A DNA stretch of 64,000 nt from Heracleum sosnowskyi. Its lineage: Eukaryota; Streptophyta; Magnoliopsida; Apiales; Apiaceae. Below, in pieces: positions 1-12,100 of the stretch. The notes beneath the pieces were generated by a model. That model saw only the letters and a list, made by a program, of their open reading frames with translations, was not told the origin of the DNA and ran no database searches. Position numbers and translations under genes: made by a program. Every line of letters starts with the position of its first letter. The first letter of the stretch is position 1. The DNA is taken from NCBI GenBank assembly GCA_030848705.1, contig CM061244.1, positions 52,555,190 to 52,619,189 of the forward strand, read 5' to 3'.

Positions 1-231
1 TTAAATAAATAAACCTTGAATGAATATTTAAAATAAGATTCATTAAATAAATAAACATTGAATGAATATTTAAAATAATATTCATTAAATAAATAAACCT
101 TGAATGAATATTTAAAATAATATTCATTAAATAAATAAACCTTAAATGAATATTTAAAATAATATTCATTAAATAAATAAACCTTGAATGAATATTTAAA
201 ATAATATTCATTAAATAAATAATCATTGAAT
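1..231. repeat. 42-bp AT-rich tandem repeat, about 5.5 copies
   Basis: Units start at positions 1, 43, 85, 127, 169 and 211, each beginning ttaaataaataa and containing cttgaatgaatattt. The copies differ by single bases (cattg for ccttg, aagatt for aatatt), and the last is partial. The array runs off the left edge, so its full copy number is unknown. It sits inside the Tekay-type LTR. An AT-rich stretch of similar composition but without clean periodicity lies at 10600-10800 in the related LTR, so this looks like a local expansion within an LTR rather than an independent satellite. Confidence 0.93.
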
Positions 232-2957
232 AATAATTGCCCGATATCTTTATCGGAAAATAATCTTTAACATATACAGAAAATATAACTACTATCGGTC
301 TAAAGAATAAAATCATACACCCTTTTACCTAGGGCCTTTATAAAAACCTGGCTTCTAACTAATATCCCATATTTAGCTTAGAAGCTCATAATTAAATCAT
401 AAATATACTTTCGAAAACAGTTATGCCTTCCATTAGCATTTATAACTGAAATAGTATTCAAGTAGTATTTCTTGACCGAGATAATACTCAAATAACATTC
501 CTTGAAAGATATAGTAAGCAAATATCATTCCTCGAATGATGTCACACTCGAATAACAATCCTCAAAATACATAGTATTCTGCCGATGGAATCCCTCCGGG
601 TTTCCACGGCTATCTACATATCTCAAAATACCGACTCCCGATTTAGAGTCGAAAACAATGAATATGCTCTTATATTTAGAGCTACCAGGTAAACCGCTTC
701 ATAACTACTTAACTCAAAAGATTTTATATAATCCAAAGGTCAAATCCATTTCAACAAGAAATAAGATATATCGTAAAACTGTCCAATTTTATACATGGCA
801 AAAGCAGTATTATATAGTCAATACTTCAAAGTATAGATTTAGAAACTTGCCTGATGCTCGAGAAGTGACAGGGGTTCGCGACGATGTCGGACAATCTAGA
901 CAAAGTCAAAGAAAACGCACGATTAATTCCCTGAATAATCCACTTGTACCCAATGCTTAGACACGTAAGCGAAACACAACCAAGGCATTACTAGCTCGAT
1001 ATAGGCTCATACTAAGTCCATGTTAATCGACCATTACTTAAGTCCTAGGTTTAGTCCGAAATCGATCCTCGAATACATGTTATACTTAACCATTTACAAC
1101 ATTGGTTTCTAAGTCATGTTCTTAGTGGTTTTCACTTGCGCAACCTCGGCTAACACATTTTTATAAAATCGAAAAGTAATCTTTTGGACTCGAAACCTTC
1201 GTACAAACTTTCGTAACTGACCTTGGCACTTCAATACAAAATTTCATATTTTAAAACAACTCTTAAGGGTCTCAAACATAGCCACAAAGTTGGTACATTT
1301 CTGCAATCTCATTTCTTGAACCACTTTCACTAAAATGGTCATATCTCATAAACCGTAAACTCTTTTGACATGATTCTTGCGCTCACGTAAACTAGAAACA
1401 AAGATCTACACACTCATGTTCATCACTGAACCAAAAGGGGCAGTTAGGTTTTCGGATTCTAGGCAGTTTTTAGAGTTACCGAAAATCGGGCATTACGACG
1501 GCTTAAAATCGAATAATCCAATTTTTTTAACCAACCCAAATAAGCATTCAACCAACACCCAAGACTCATATACACCATTCATCATCTTCCTCACTGCCTC
1601 AATAGGTCTTGGAGCTACAATACTTACTTTTCCATTTTCATAACAACCACATAAGATTCATGCCTCTAAACATGCATACCTCATCAAAACTCCATTAAAA
1701 CACAATATTCATCAAAGGGGTTTCCAAAGATTTATACCTTGGATTGAAGCTTAGAAGTGCTCTAAAGACTTTACAACTCTTAAACCTTGCTTAGAACATC
1801 CTTTGGAAGCCAAACCATCAAGAAACAAAATATGAAAATTAAGTTAGTAACTAATCATCCTAGAACACACCATCTTGTAAAAATCATATAAAATCGAAAA
1901 ATAAGAGTTTCGTTCTCAAATCTTTTACCACACCTTCTGATCTTCAAGGTCTTTCTTTTGAGTCCTAGATAATCACCAGGGAATGCTTGAAGCTCTACTT
2001 ATGGGCGTTTTAAGATCGGTGGCAGAATCTGCCAGGAACAGGGCAGATTGGAATCTTCAACTTGGGGAAGGGATTTGACTAGGCTACACCCCTTTGTTTG
2101 TCATGAAAGTTTGAACTAACCTTACCCATGGAGTGGAGAAGCTACGGTAAAACTTTGGTGATTTATGGATGGATAGAAGTAGAGATATGAATTTTTCTTT
2201 GAGTTGTGTTCTTGGTTGGCAGATTGGAGAGCTTCTTGCTCATCTTTACTTTTGTTTTGTTTTTCACTTGGATGCATCTTTTCTTTTGTGTTGTTAACCA
2301 CCCATTAGTCCACTTGTTGCTCTCTCATTAGTCCAAGTGTTGGCCTCTCATCAAACAACCCCATTTTTGCCAATGTTGCAAATACACCACTAGCTTTCTG
2401 GTTGACTTTCATGCATGACACCTTGGTTTTTCTTCTTCCTCCAATTGGATCGTCTTTGTGTTCTTTTAATAAAATCAATACGTTACAGCTTATATGTTGC
2501 ATTTTATTACTCCACTGTGGCACAATCCCTTAAATCAATATTAACTCCAACATCCCTTATCTATTCCCTCTTTATTCTTTGTTCTTAGAAAATGTTCTCG
2601 CGTTTCTTCGAATATTCTCAAATTAAATATAATAAAATTCCAAAATATTAAATCCCCAAATCCTCAAATTTAATATCTGATTTCTTGAATATAATAATAT
2701 ATAATTCGCTGCCCGGTCAAATATTACACCAAAATAAAATTTGGAATTTCTGAATTCCGATCGTCTTTGCATACACTTATTTACTCCGTAGATCACTAAT
2801 ATGACTTCGGAATATCCACACTACGTCTCGTACATAGCTGGAATGAATTTTTTTCTTAATCCTCAAAATCACTATTCATCCACCAAATTCACTATTCACT
2901 GATGCACTTAATCATAATAAAAAAAATTTAATTGTACCAAAAATTCGGGTTATTACA
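1..2957 (-). mobile_element. Tekay-type Ty3/gypsy LTR, incomplete at the left edge (LTR-0)
   Basis: Read on the minus strand, it begins TGTAATAACCCGAA at 2957, the typical TGTAAT start of Tekay chromovirus LTRs. It contains a GAATAGTGA tract near that end. A block at 1130-1365 (gcgcaacct, atttttataaaatc, tttcactaaaa, taaaccgtaaa) recurs in the same order at 11390-11620 in the LTR at 9169-13064. It abruptly interrupts the third ORF of Copia-L. It is either a solo LTR or the 5' LTR of an element continuing to the left; the window edge prevents a decision. No coding region is supported inside; the small open frames here have no protein-like features. Confidence 0.7.
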
Positions 2958-5900
2958 GTACCCTTTTATTTGACTTCTTTTCTACTTCAATTATGAACTT
3001 AGGGAATACCAAGTCTTCAAACTCAATAGGTTCTTCTTTAAGCTCTACAGGAGTCCCATGTAAGGTGGTTTGAGATTGAGTTGAAGCTGGGACAGGGTCT
3101 TCAAAGACAATCCTCCTCTGTGTATCTCTTTTCTCTTCTACCTTTTCAGGAGAGACAGACCTATGTGATCTTTTCTTCCATCTAGTTGGCTTGGATTTAG
3201 GCATTGCCTTCCTTTTCTTCAATTTCTTCATAGTAGGGGCCTCTTCCTCTACATCCTCACTACTTTCTTCCTCCATTTCCCTCTCTAATTCTTGGGCTAA
3301 TCTAGCTTGCCTTTCGGGTGTAGATTCAAAACCCTGGGGATTGGCTTCTCTCCTTATACTGTAAATCTCTTCTGCTTTGGCTTCATTGAACCTGGGATGG
3401 CTGCTTGTGATGTGAATTTCCTTACCATTTCTGTAGATAACACCCAACCCTTGTCTCAGCTTTACATCATTGGTATTCTTGAGATTCCTGATAAGAGTTG
3501 CTAACACCTTAGACTTATCAGGCTTGGGTAATGGGTAGTACACCTCTAGTTTGTTCTTGCCATGATGTCTAGGTGGTGATCCAGTCCTGTCACTGAATAT
3601 AGGTTCAAACTCCTTGACACTAGAATGTTTAGCATCATAATTGCTTTGCAGAACAATGGTGTCATGATTGAGGACCCTCAGAATTGTTGTGTGGACAGGA
3701 TGGCTACTTGATGATGAACTCACAGCCTGGAAGATGGATTCCTTGATCAGCTTTTCAGAATTGAGAAAACTTGGACATCTTTAGCTTGAGGAGAGACCAC
3801 CTTTGTGAGTTGAAACTCACTTGGATTAGATATTATTTGAGGTGAATCCCCTTGGCTTGATGGACACCTTTGGTTATTGGTATAGAGACCACTAGTGCAC
3901 TCTCCCCCCTTACTTGAACTCTCTCCCTTTTTGTTATCATCAAGGTTGGGAGTGACACAAGTAGCCTGCAGTAAATGTTGCAGAAGTTGAGTCTGTAAAT
4001 TCTGGTTGGCCAGGAAGGTGTCCATTTGCTTCTCCATCTTGTCCATCCTCACAGTAAGAGCATCCACATCCTTCACCAACTTGTCTTGTTTATACCTCTG
4101 AGATGTGGAAGGAGCAACAACATTAACTCTTCTTGCCAAAGCATCCTTCACCCCCATCCAGATGGTTCTTGATGTCATCAGTGTTGGCTCGTTGTTGCAG
4201 GATGTGGGCTTGATGAAGCTGAAGTGATGCCACAAAGTTCTGAACTGTGGTGGCATGCTGTGAATTTGATGTCTGAGCTTCACCAAATGCCCTTTGATAA
4301 TTCCTGAGAATGACTGCCTTGGTGTCATTATGGACATAAGAATTGGAAAACAACCAAGTAGGCGTCTCTTGAAGAGTGGAAGGGCCTTCATCTCCTCCTT
4401 CACCACTCTCAGAATCATCACTATCTTCATCATAGCTGAAATCTTCACCAGCTCTTGGAGGCAGATTCTGAATAGCTTCATTTACCCTAGACATTGATTC
4501 AGTTGTGTGTACCAAATTCAACATCCTTTTGCCTCCACATTGCCCTGTCCAGCCAAGACTTGATAGACTGGATCATGATGAGTAAATGTCTCAGCATTCA
4601 GGTTGGCTTGATCAAAATCATTTTGATATTCAAGTTGGAACAATCTCTCCCTGTCTGCATCACTGACATCCATTGACTCACTTGCAATGGCTGAGTCTTC
4701 CATCCTTATCTCTCCTATACCTGTTTTTCTCTCATTTTCTCTCTTTTCTTGCATCAGGGGCTCCCCCTGGCTCACACCTCTCACACCCTCACCTTCACCT
4801 ACTAAGGTGGAACTCTCAGTGCTCACTTTTACCAGACTGGAAGAAATAGTCTGTTTCTCTTGCTCTTCCTCTCTTTTTGCCTGGTTGCAAACCAGCCTCT
4901 CACTCTCAGTGGCTTTACTCCCTTCCCTCAAGCCTAGAAGTGTTTGAATTACTGCCAACTCATCCACACTTGAAGTAGAAATACATGAAGTTTGAAGTGC
5001 AAGTGTGGAAGGAGTAACTGTTGAGGTAGTAGAAGTATATGTCAACGGATAGCTGATTCGGGGCATATCCATAGACAGACAAACACTTGTCAACAGATGA
5101 GAAATATCCGTTGATGAAGAAAAAGGAGTAGCTCTAGAAGTAGAGACTAAGGCTGAATCTGTGGAGATTGATTTGACATTTAAAGCCACAGATGGAGCCA
5201 AAGTCTGAGAAATGATAGATTGGTGGTCCAACAAATCATCAATAAGATGATGATCACCAATTTCCGAGTGGGGCTTCTCCAAGAAGGTTAAAGATGGAGA
5301 ATCAGGGATTGATGTGTGAATCATATCCACATCCAAAGAGAGAGTAGGTGAGCTTGGTGTTTCTGTTTCAGTTTGAATGATTAGAGAATGGGGTAGTGAC
5401 TCCACATTTACTGGAGCCACATCAAACTGAATTTGAGATGGCGCCATAGGCACTGTGTGTGATCCATGTGCATCCCCAGATTGTTTAGACCTATTTCTCC
5501 TTGTATAGGCCATGGTTGTATCTGTGGGGCTTCTGGTGTCCTTATCCCTCTTGTGCCGTGTCCCTGGTTGGGGACTCTTTTCAATAGCAACATCCTTTTG
5601 AGAGGATGCCACTAGGGATGTGGTAGTTTCCTTTTCAACCACTGCATCTTTTTGAGAAGATACAGGGTGGCTAGGCTGGGACACACTTATCTCACCCTCC
5701 TTGTTCTTGGGGTTTCTTTGATGTTCACCCCTTCCCTCACCTCTCACTACCTCCTTCACACTCCCCTCAAGGGCTTGGGTAGTTTTTGCAACAGGTGCCT
5801 TTTGAGAAACACATGAGGTTGGCTTTCTGGATTTGGATTTGGGAATTCTAGAGGTGACCACGTGGGTAGGAGGCTGTTGGATAGTTCCAGCCTCCATTGT

Positions 5901-6708
5901 GGCACTGGAAATCAAAGAAATAACAACAGAGGTAGGAACAGTTGAGGAGATTACCTGACTCACCTGTGCCTCTTGAGCTGCATTGAAAATTGGTGGATAC
6001 ACCAATTGAACCTCCATGTTGTGGTTCAGCCTATTCAAGTCCTCAAGGACTCTCTTATTCTGAACCCAACACTCCTTGAAGTTTGCAGGGAATTGGATCA
6101 CCAAGTTGCTTTCTACATGGTTAGCTAGCAACATAAAGAATCTAGCATAATAGATATTCTTACTTCTAGATGCTTTATTCCCTAATTTAACACCTAGTTC
6201 ATAAAGAATTAGGGATCCTAGGTTATAAAAGCTATCACTAAGAAGCATTTAAGCAATATATAGCATGGAAAAAGTAACAACATCATAGTTGCTAATCTTA
6301 CCAGAAAACACCTTTAGAATGGCATCAAAGAAAAAGCTCCATTCCTTGACCATGCCTTTTCTTTGAATCTTACTCAGATTATCAGTAGGTAAAGCATAGT
6401 TAATCAAGTTCAGCATGTTAACTATATCAGTATCACTATGCTTTTCTAACCTACTGTTCCTTACCTTGAAGAACAAAAGTAATTGTAGCATTCATAGAAT
6501 CAAAAACAACTTATTCCCAGATAGCTTCAATTACCTCAAAATAAAGAGTGGGGGCTTCGAACATAGCCTTGGAGAGCTTGTAGTTTTGGAAGAACCTCAT
6601 CATAGTTTGATATGATGCGTTCTTCTCCTCGAAGTCCACCAGAGCTGTGAAATTGTTCTTCTCTTATGTGAACCCAGTGAGTGACATTGTTTTGTTGGTA
6701 GGTGCCAT
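2958..6708 (-). pseudogene. Third ORF (env-like/ORF3) of Copia-L, broken
   Basis: Likely starts with ATG at 6708 (MAPTNKTMS). The N-terminal part resembles the globular N-domain of the SIRE-A third ORF: KEWSFFFDAI here matches KEWSFFFDCI there, followed by a similar spacing to an R-x-x-Y-Y/F-x-R-F motif. In-frame stops occur early and at 6249-6251. The long open part 4518-6248 (576 aa) is Ser/Thr/Pro-rich and low-complexity, followed by frameshifts near 4520, 4130 and 3740. The last part (2958-3723) has a Lys/Arg-rich segment and an acidic/coiled stretch. I see no convincing membrane segment or signal peptide, so env-like is a positional label only; the function of this ORF family is not established. 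The end is removed by the LTR at 2957. Confidence 0.7.
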
Positions 6709-7096
6709 TGATGAAAGCTTTGAACTTGCAGAGAGAAATTAGCTTTGAGAGAGAAGAAGGTTTCTTGCCTTGGTGAATTTTTGGAAAAAGATAGAAAATA
6801 ATTAACTGAGAGTAAAATTTAATTTATACTCCCCCAAAATAATTCACTAATAAAATCAGAATAATTGAAAGAAATTATCTGATTTTGCAAGAAAGTAATC
6901 GTTTAAAAGTAATGGAATGAAAAGTAAAGCCACGAATTTACTGTAATTACATACACGTACTATACCCAGGTAACTATGGATAAGATTGTGACTTTAACGG
7001 TTACGATTAAACTAAACTATCTACGGATAGGATTTTACCTTGGGATTTGATATCCGTAGAGGTGTAAAAACGGTATCCGTAGGATAGGGGTACCCA
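6709..7096 (-). other. Non-coding spacer between pol remnant and third ORF of Copia-L
   Basis: No coding potential is evident. It holds several copies of a CTACGGATA/TATCCGTAG-type motif (near 6975, 7020, 7058 and 7075). The same motif recurs in the RT-integrase linker and third ORF of this element. The right boundary is the deletion joint with RT. Confidence 0.55.
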
Positions 7097-8412
7097 AACA
7101 TAATATCAGGTCTATTAGTTGTTAAATATAGAAATGAGCCTACCATGCCCCTATAGCTTGAAATGTCCACAGATTTTTCCTTAGTATTCAATTCAAGCTT
7201 AGTGGCAATTGGCATGGGCGTTTTAGCAAGAGAGCAATCCATTAGATCAATCTTCTTCAATAAATCAAAGATATATTTAGTTTGACTAATAAAGATTCCT
7301 TCTTTCACTTGCTTAACTTGTAAGCCAAGGAAATAGGTAAGTTCACTCATCATGCTCATTTCATATTTACTTTGCATAAGTTTGGCAAACCTTTTGCAAA
7401 GCTTCTCATATGTAGACCCAAAAATTATGTCATCTACATAAATTTGAACAAGTATGCTAGAGCCATTAACATTTCTAAAGAAAAGAGTTTTGTCAACAGT
7501 ACCTCTAGTGAAGTGATTCTCTAAAAGAGACTGTGACAGAGTGTCATACCAGGCTCTAGGTGCTTGTTTCAGTCCATAGAGTGCCTTGAGTAGGAAGTAG
7601 ACAAATTCTGGATAATCTGGATCTTCAAAACTAGGAGGTTGACTGACATACACCTCCTCTTCCAGTTCCCCATTCAAGAAGGCACTCTTGACATCCATTT
7701 GATAGACTTTGAAATTGGCATGGGCTACATAGGCTAGGAATATCCTTTTTGCTTCCAATCTAGCAACAGGGGCAAATGTTTCATCATAATCTATTCCTTC
7801 TTCTTGAGAATAGCCCTTAGCAACCAATCTAGCTTTGTTCCTTGTGACAATGCCATTTTCATCCATCTTGTTTCTGAATACCCACTTTGTACCTATAACA
7901 CTTCTGTCCTTAGGTTTGGGTACCAGCTTCCACACTTTATTTCTTTCAAATTGGTTTATCTCTTCTTGCATGGCTAATACCCAATCTGTATCTAAAAGAG
8001 TGTCCTCGACTTTCTTTGGTTCTTCTTGAGAAAGAAAACTATTGTATAGACATTCATCCAGAGTAGCTCTTCTTGTTTGGACATTTGAGGATGCATCACC
8101 AATGATCAGTTCAAATGGGTGATCCCTTGTCCATTTTCTTCTTGTAGCAGGTGCAGGTCTTGAAGATGCAACATCATTCTCATCAACATGATCATGTGAG
8201 GTTGATCCTTGACTCAGAGAAACTCCTCCTGAGTTTATTGGGGTGGTAACTCTATGTTGTGAACCACCTATGGATGCTCCATTTTGGCTTCCTACGGATG
8301 CTCCATTCTGGCTTCCTACGGATGCTCCATTTGTCCCTTCTATGGATGGCTCATTTGAACTTGAGTTATCCATATTAGAGACAATCATTCTTGGAGGTAC
8401 TGATTCATCCAC
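7021..8412 (-). pseudogene. Copia-L reverse transcriptase, C-terminally truncated
   Basis: Open frame of 463 aa. From the N-terminus: a Ser/Gly-rich linker with a 24-bp-encoded repeat, then the copia RT landmarks WVLAMQEEINQFERN, GTKWVFRNK, RNKARLVAKGYSQEEGIDY, QMDVKSAFLNGELEEEVYV, ALYGLKQAPRAWYD, and the catalytic YVDDIIFGS. It continues to the start of the following pol segment (YRGMVGSFLYLTTNRPDIMF) and then changes abruptly, near 7096, to spacer-encoded residues. RNase H is absent. The RT catalytic motif itself is intact. The linker start overlaps the integrase frame by a frameshift near 8400. Confidence 0.88.
8267..8349 (-). repeat. 24-bp tandem repeat in the Copia-L pol linker
   Basis: Three units of 24 bp begin at 8267, 8291 and 8315, with a fourth partial unit. 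Each contains cta(t/c)ggatgctccatt and together they encode a repeated Asn-Gly-Ala-Ser-(Val/Ile)-Gly segment. It lies in the variable linker between integrase and RT, where length changes are tolerated. Confidence 0.9.
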
Positions 8413-9168
8413 ATAATCATCATCTTCACCTCATCAGTAAGACCTTGTATTCTGGCATCATCAAAAACAACATGTATAGATTCCATAAAACTGTTGATTC
8501 TGTGATTAAAAACCCTGTAGGCTTTTCCAGCTGCATATCCCACAAAAGTGGCTTCATCTGCCTTTGACTCAAATTTTCCAAGATTTTCACCTTGATTTCT
8601 CAATACAAAACATTTGCATCCAAAGATATGTAGAAAATTCAAGGATGGTTTCCTTCCTTTGAGCAGCTGATATGGAGTCATTCCTTTTGCTTGATTGATC
8701 AAAGAAATATTTTGAGTGAAACATGCAGTGTTAACTGCTTCAGCCCAGAAATAAGTAGGTAACTTTGATTCTCCTAGCATTGTTCTTGCAGCCTCAATTA
8801 GAGTCCTATTTTTCCTTTCTACCACTCTGTTGTTCTTGCTGTAGAAAACTCATGAATGATTCCATTGTCCTCGCAAAAGAGCCTCATTGTTGAATTCTTG
8901 AACTCAGTGCCATTGTCACTCCTGATTCTTCTTACTTTGAGATCAAGATGATTGTTAGCAGCCTTGATGTGATTGATTATGATTTCACTTGCCTCATCTT
9001 TGGAGTGCAGAAAATATGTCCATGTAAATTTAGAAAAATCATCCACAATCATAAGGTAGTATCTTTTCTTTGAGATGGACATGACATTTACTGGTCCAAA
9101 CAAATCCATGTGTAACAGCTATAGAGGTTGATCAATTGATGAATCCAGCTTGCTTCTGAAAGAAATCT
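8385..9168 (-). pseudogene. Copia-L integrase fragment
   Basis: Minus-strand fragments give the copia integrase core: SSIDQPL, LLHMDLFGPVNVMS (first catalytic Asp), YFLHSKDEAS, and RRIRSDNGTEF (second Asp). After a small deletion near 8822 that removes the usual PQQNG, it continues VERKNRTLIEAARTML (region of the catalytic Glu), LPTYFWAEAVNTA and HIFGCKCFVL. A stop lies just before LLHMDLFGP and a frameshift follows near 8400. The zinc-finger part of integrase, protease and gag would lie beyond 9169, where the Tekay-1 LTR was inserted. Confidence 0.88.
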
Positions 9169-12100
9169 TGTAACACCCCCAGATCCGGGGTCGGAGATCT
9201 AGGTTGTCACGTTCCTTTATTCCGTACAAACACTTGATACTTGAATCATGATAATATAAATCAACACACATGGTGACCCCACCATCCATCTCAGAAAAGA
9301 AATTGCTAAAACAGTAGTCATATGATCCATAAATTAAAGTTATTACAACCCAAAAGTATAATACTTGCAACCTACTGCCAATATGATCTCTATGTGAAAC
9401 CAGAAAGGCAGCGCAAAAGTTTGTTCTCGTTCATTAATATAAATAAGTCATACTTATAATTAAACCGGAGCAACAAGAGTTACACTCTGAACCAACTCAG
9501 TATTTCTACCTGAGGTGCTGCAACTGCCATCCTATGGGCGGTCTGCGCGGCCCATACGCGCTTCCGAGCGGTATGACGAATCCTGGCCATCTACTCTAGC
9601 TGTTGTGTTGTGATATATATATATAAAAGAAAGCAAGAGTGAGCACTAAGCCCAGCAATAATACAACGCATCATAAGCATATATATATATGCAAGATTAT
9701 ATCATAAAGGAAAACCTTTAAAACTTCATTCATATTTAGAATGATATATTTATTATCCTTTTCGTCAAAACATGCCATACAGTGCAACTACTGTACTAGG
9801 AACATCATTACTCATCACTGCCACATTATCAGTAACTTAGCGCCTAGGCTTTCGTTACAATGTGCAGCACAACTCCAATTGGAGGGAACGGACCTTTTTA
9901 CAGAGCATGCCACGATACACGATGATCAGTCGTTGTATCGAACTCACACTTTTCTACCAGTAGATGAACGACATCTTAACACGATTATCACCCTAACCGC
10001 ATACGGGATTTGTATCTGCTGGACTGTCCCACAGCCTCCTACGCGAGATAAGTGCTGGACTGCCTAGCAGCCTCTTACGCTATAATCAGAGGTACTGTCC
10101 AACAGCCTCCTTCACATTTCCTCCTGGTCCCGGATAAAATCAATGAAACGGGAATCGAAATTTAATCCTATTTCCCCCAAGTACAATTACTTGTCAAAAC
10201 TTTGCAACAGTTCAGATTCCTTACTCCAGAATATTTGAAGGGAGTAAGTCACAATGTGAGTTGACATCAGTCAACGAAGCTACGAATGATTACCACGTAT
10301 TTTGAAATCATGACCAGGGAGTTCATTGACATTTTCAGAGTTTAGCAAGTTTGAAGTTCTTTGATTGAGTAGGGGAGTCATCCCCAGCTATAAATACTCT
10401 AGAGGAACAGTGGAAGTAAAACTCTGTCCTCGATTCCTTGAACTGGATTCCCAATTTTAGAAAACATTATTCGCAGTTAAATATCTTTAAATAACTTGAG
10501 ATAATACTTGGGAATCTCTGTTTTAAATATCTTTTCTGAAGATCAGAAATATTTGCGTAAATATTAGAACCTTCAATAATAATATAATAAGGTTCTATAA
10601 TTTTTAAATCCTATTTGGAATATTTAATAAATATCCAAATAATAAATATTGAATTATTATTCAATAATATTCCTCTTAAGTGAATATTCAAATAATATTC
10701 ACTTATTTAAATAAATATTCAAAATAATATTTTTAATAATATTATTTAATACCTCATATTAAATATCCAATAATATATATATATATATTTTGGAATATTT
10801 AATCAACATATATAAAATATAGTTGTCCCTGGACCCTCCAGTTTCTGACAGTATAATCAAGTAAAAATAGTAATTCAACTCCCGGTCTAATATTTTAAAA
10901 TCACCGTATGAGTGCTCTATTCTTAGAGCCTTTAAAACTTCGCTTTATATCTAGTATTTACCTAGCATATAAACCTTATATCTAATAAAGCTTTTTATTA
11001 AAAGCGTGAACAGTTATAAATCTTTTCATAGTATTAAAGCAGGATATATATCACATGCACAACAGTAAATCACAACAGCATCACTTATATGATGTAGGGT
11101 TTGAAAACTTGCCTTGGTGTCTTGGTGGTGTGGTAATGGGGGCTTGAGAGTGTGCTCGTCGATCTATAACAAGATACATAATTCACAGTCAGTCCCCTAG
11201 AACCAATTAATGTGCTATTACTTAAGCACTAAAGTTCTATTAATGAAAATCAAATGTCTCGCTCTCGGTCATCTATAACCTCATGACATTCCGTAAACTC
11301 TTAATTCGAAAGTTTGGGTTGAAATCTATTCACAAAACCCAAGTACTTTTCCTTTACTAACTCCTTGTTTTTAACCATCCCCTTAAGGGTATTTCACTCG
11401 CGCAACCTTTGTTCTCGCATTTTTATAAAATCACAAACTTATCTTTTTAACACGAAACCTTCTAGGTTTCCTTCTTAACAATCAATTCTAGTATCTGTTT
11501 TAATATCTCAACCCAATTCCATTTTTAAAGGGCTTGATCCCTATCTCAAAGTTCATGCAATGAACTACTTAGTTATCCTAAACCGCTTTCACTAAAACGG
11601 ACGTTTCTCCTAAACCGTAAATCGAAACGATGCGATTCTTTCGCTAAAACAAACTATGAAACAGAGTCTACATGATCATGGTCAGAAAGCCTCATGGTTA
11701 TGCCCTTAAGGTATTCGTGATCTCTGTCCAAACTTCCTAAGTAAAATTCGACATGGTATGGACGCTTAAACGCGATTCCCGTGTTTAAAACACTCTAATC
11801 AATTCACCAATCCATAACCAAGCAATCACAACCCAAGGATTTCGTTTATATCATCTTATTACTTCCTACACAAGCTCATAACACTAATCACTAGTTCAAC
11901 CATCAATCCATCCATTAAACATCATGCTTATCATGCAAATCATCTCTACATCACACCATTACTAACCATTCTTAACATAATCACTAATAACAAAGTATAA
12001 ACATAAGGGTGAGAGGATTTTATACCTTCCTTGGTACTTAATATAGACTATAGATGGCTAGTATACCCTTCCTTGATCCTTGATTATCCTTTACAAGCCT

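Larger units (their letters stand above)
2958..9168 (-). mobile_element. Copia-L: SIRE-like Ty1/copia relic, both ends truncated
   Basis: Minus-strand remains of a copia element in the order integrase (8385-9168), RT (7021-8412), non-coding spacer, then a third ORF (2958-6708). Position of the third ORF after pol is characteristic of the SIRE/Maximus lineage. The integrase side is cut at 9168 by the Tekay-1 LTR, exactly after a copia motif preceding the integrase core. The third ORF is cut at 2957 by LTR-0. The end of RT and all of RNase H are missing, so an internal deletion joins RT to the spacer near 7096. Gag, protease and both LTRs are not in the window. Confidence 0.8.

Noticed and set aside
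1..231. Possible CRISPR-like array
   Set aside because: Direct tandem units with no unique spacers, plant retrotransposon context.
658..960. 100-residue plus-strand open frame
   Set aside because: Inside LTR-0, no start context or homology I recognise; chance frame.
9741..10067. 108-residue plus-strand open frame
   Set aside because: Lies wholly inside the Tekay-1 LTR and overlaps its internal cagcctcctacgc repeats; no protein-like features.
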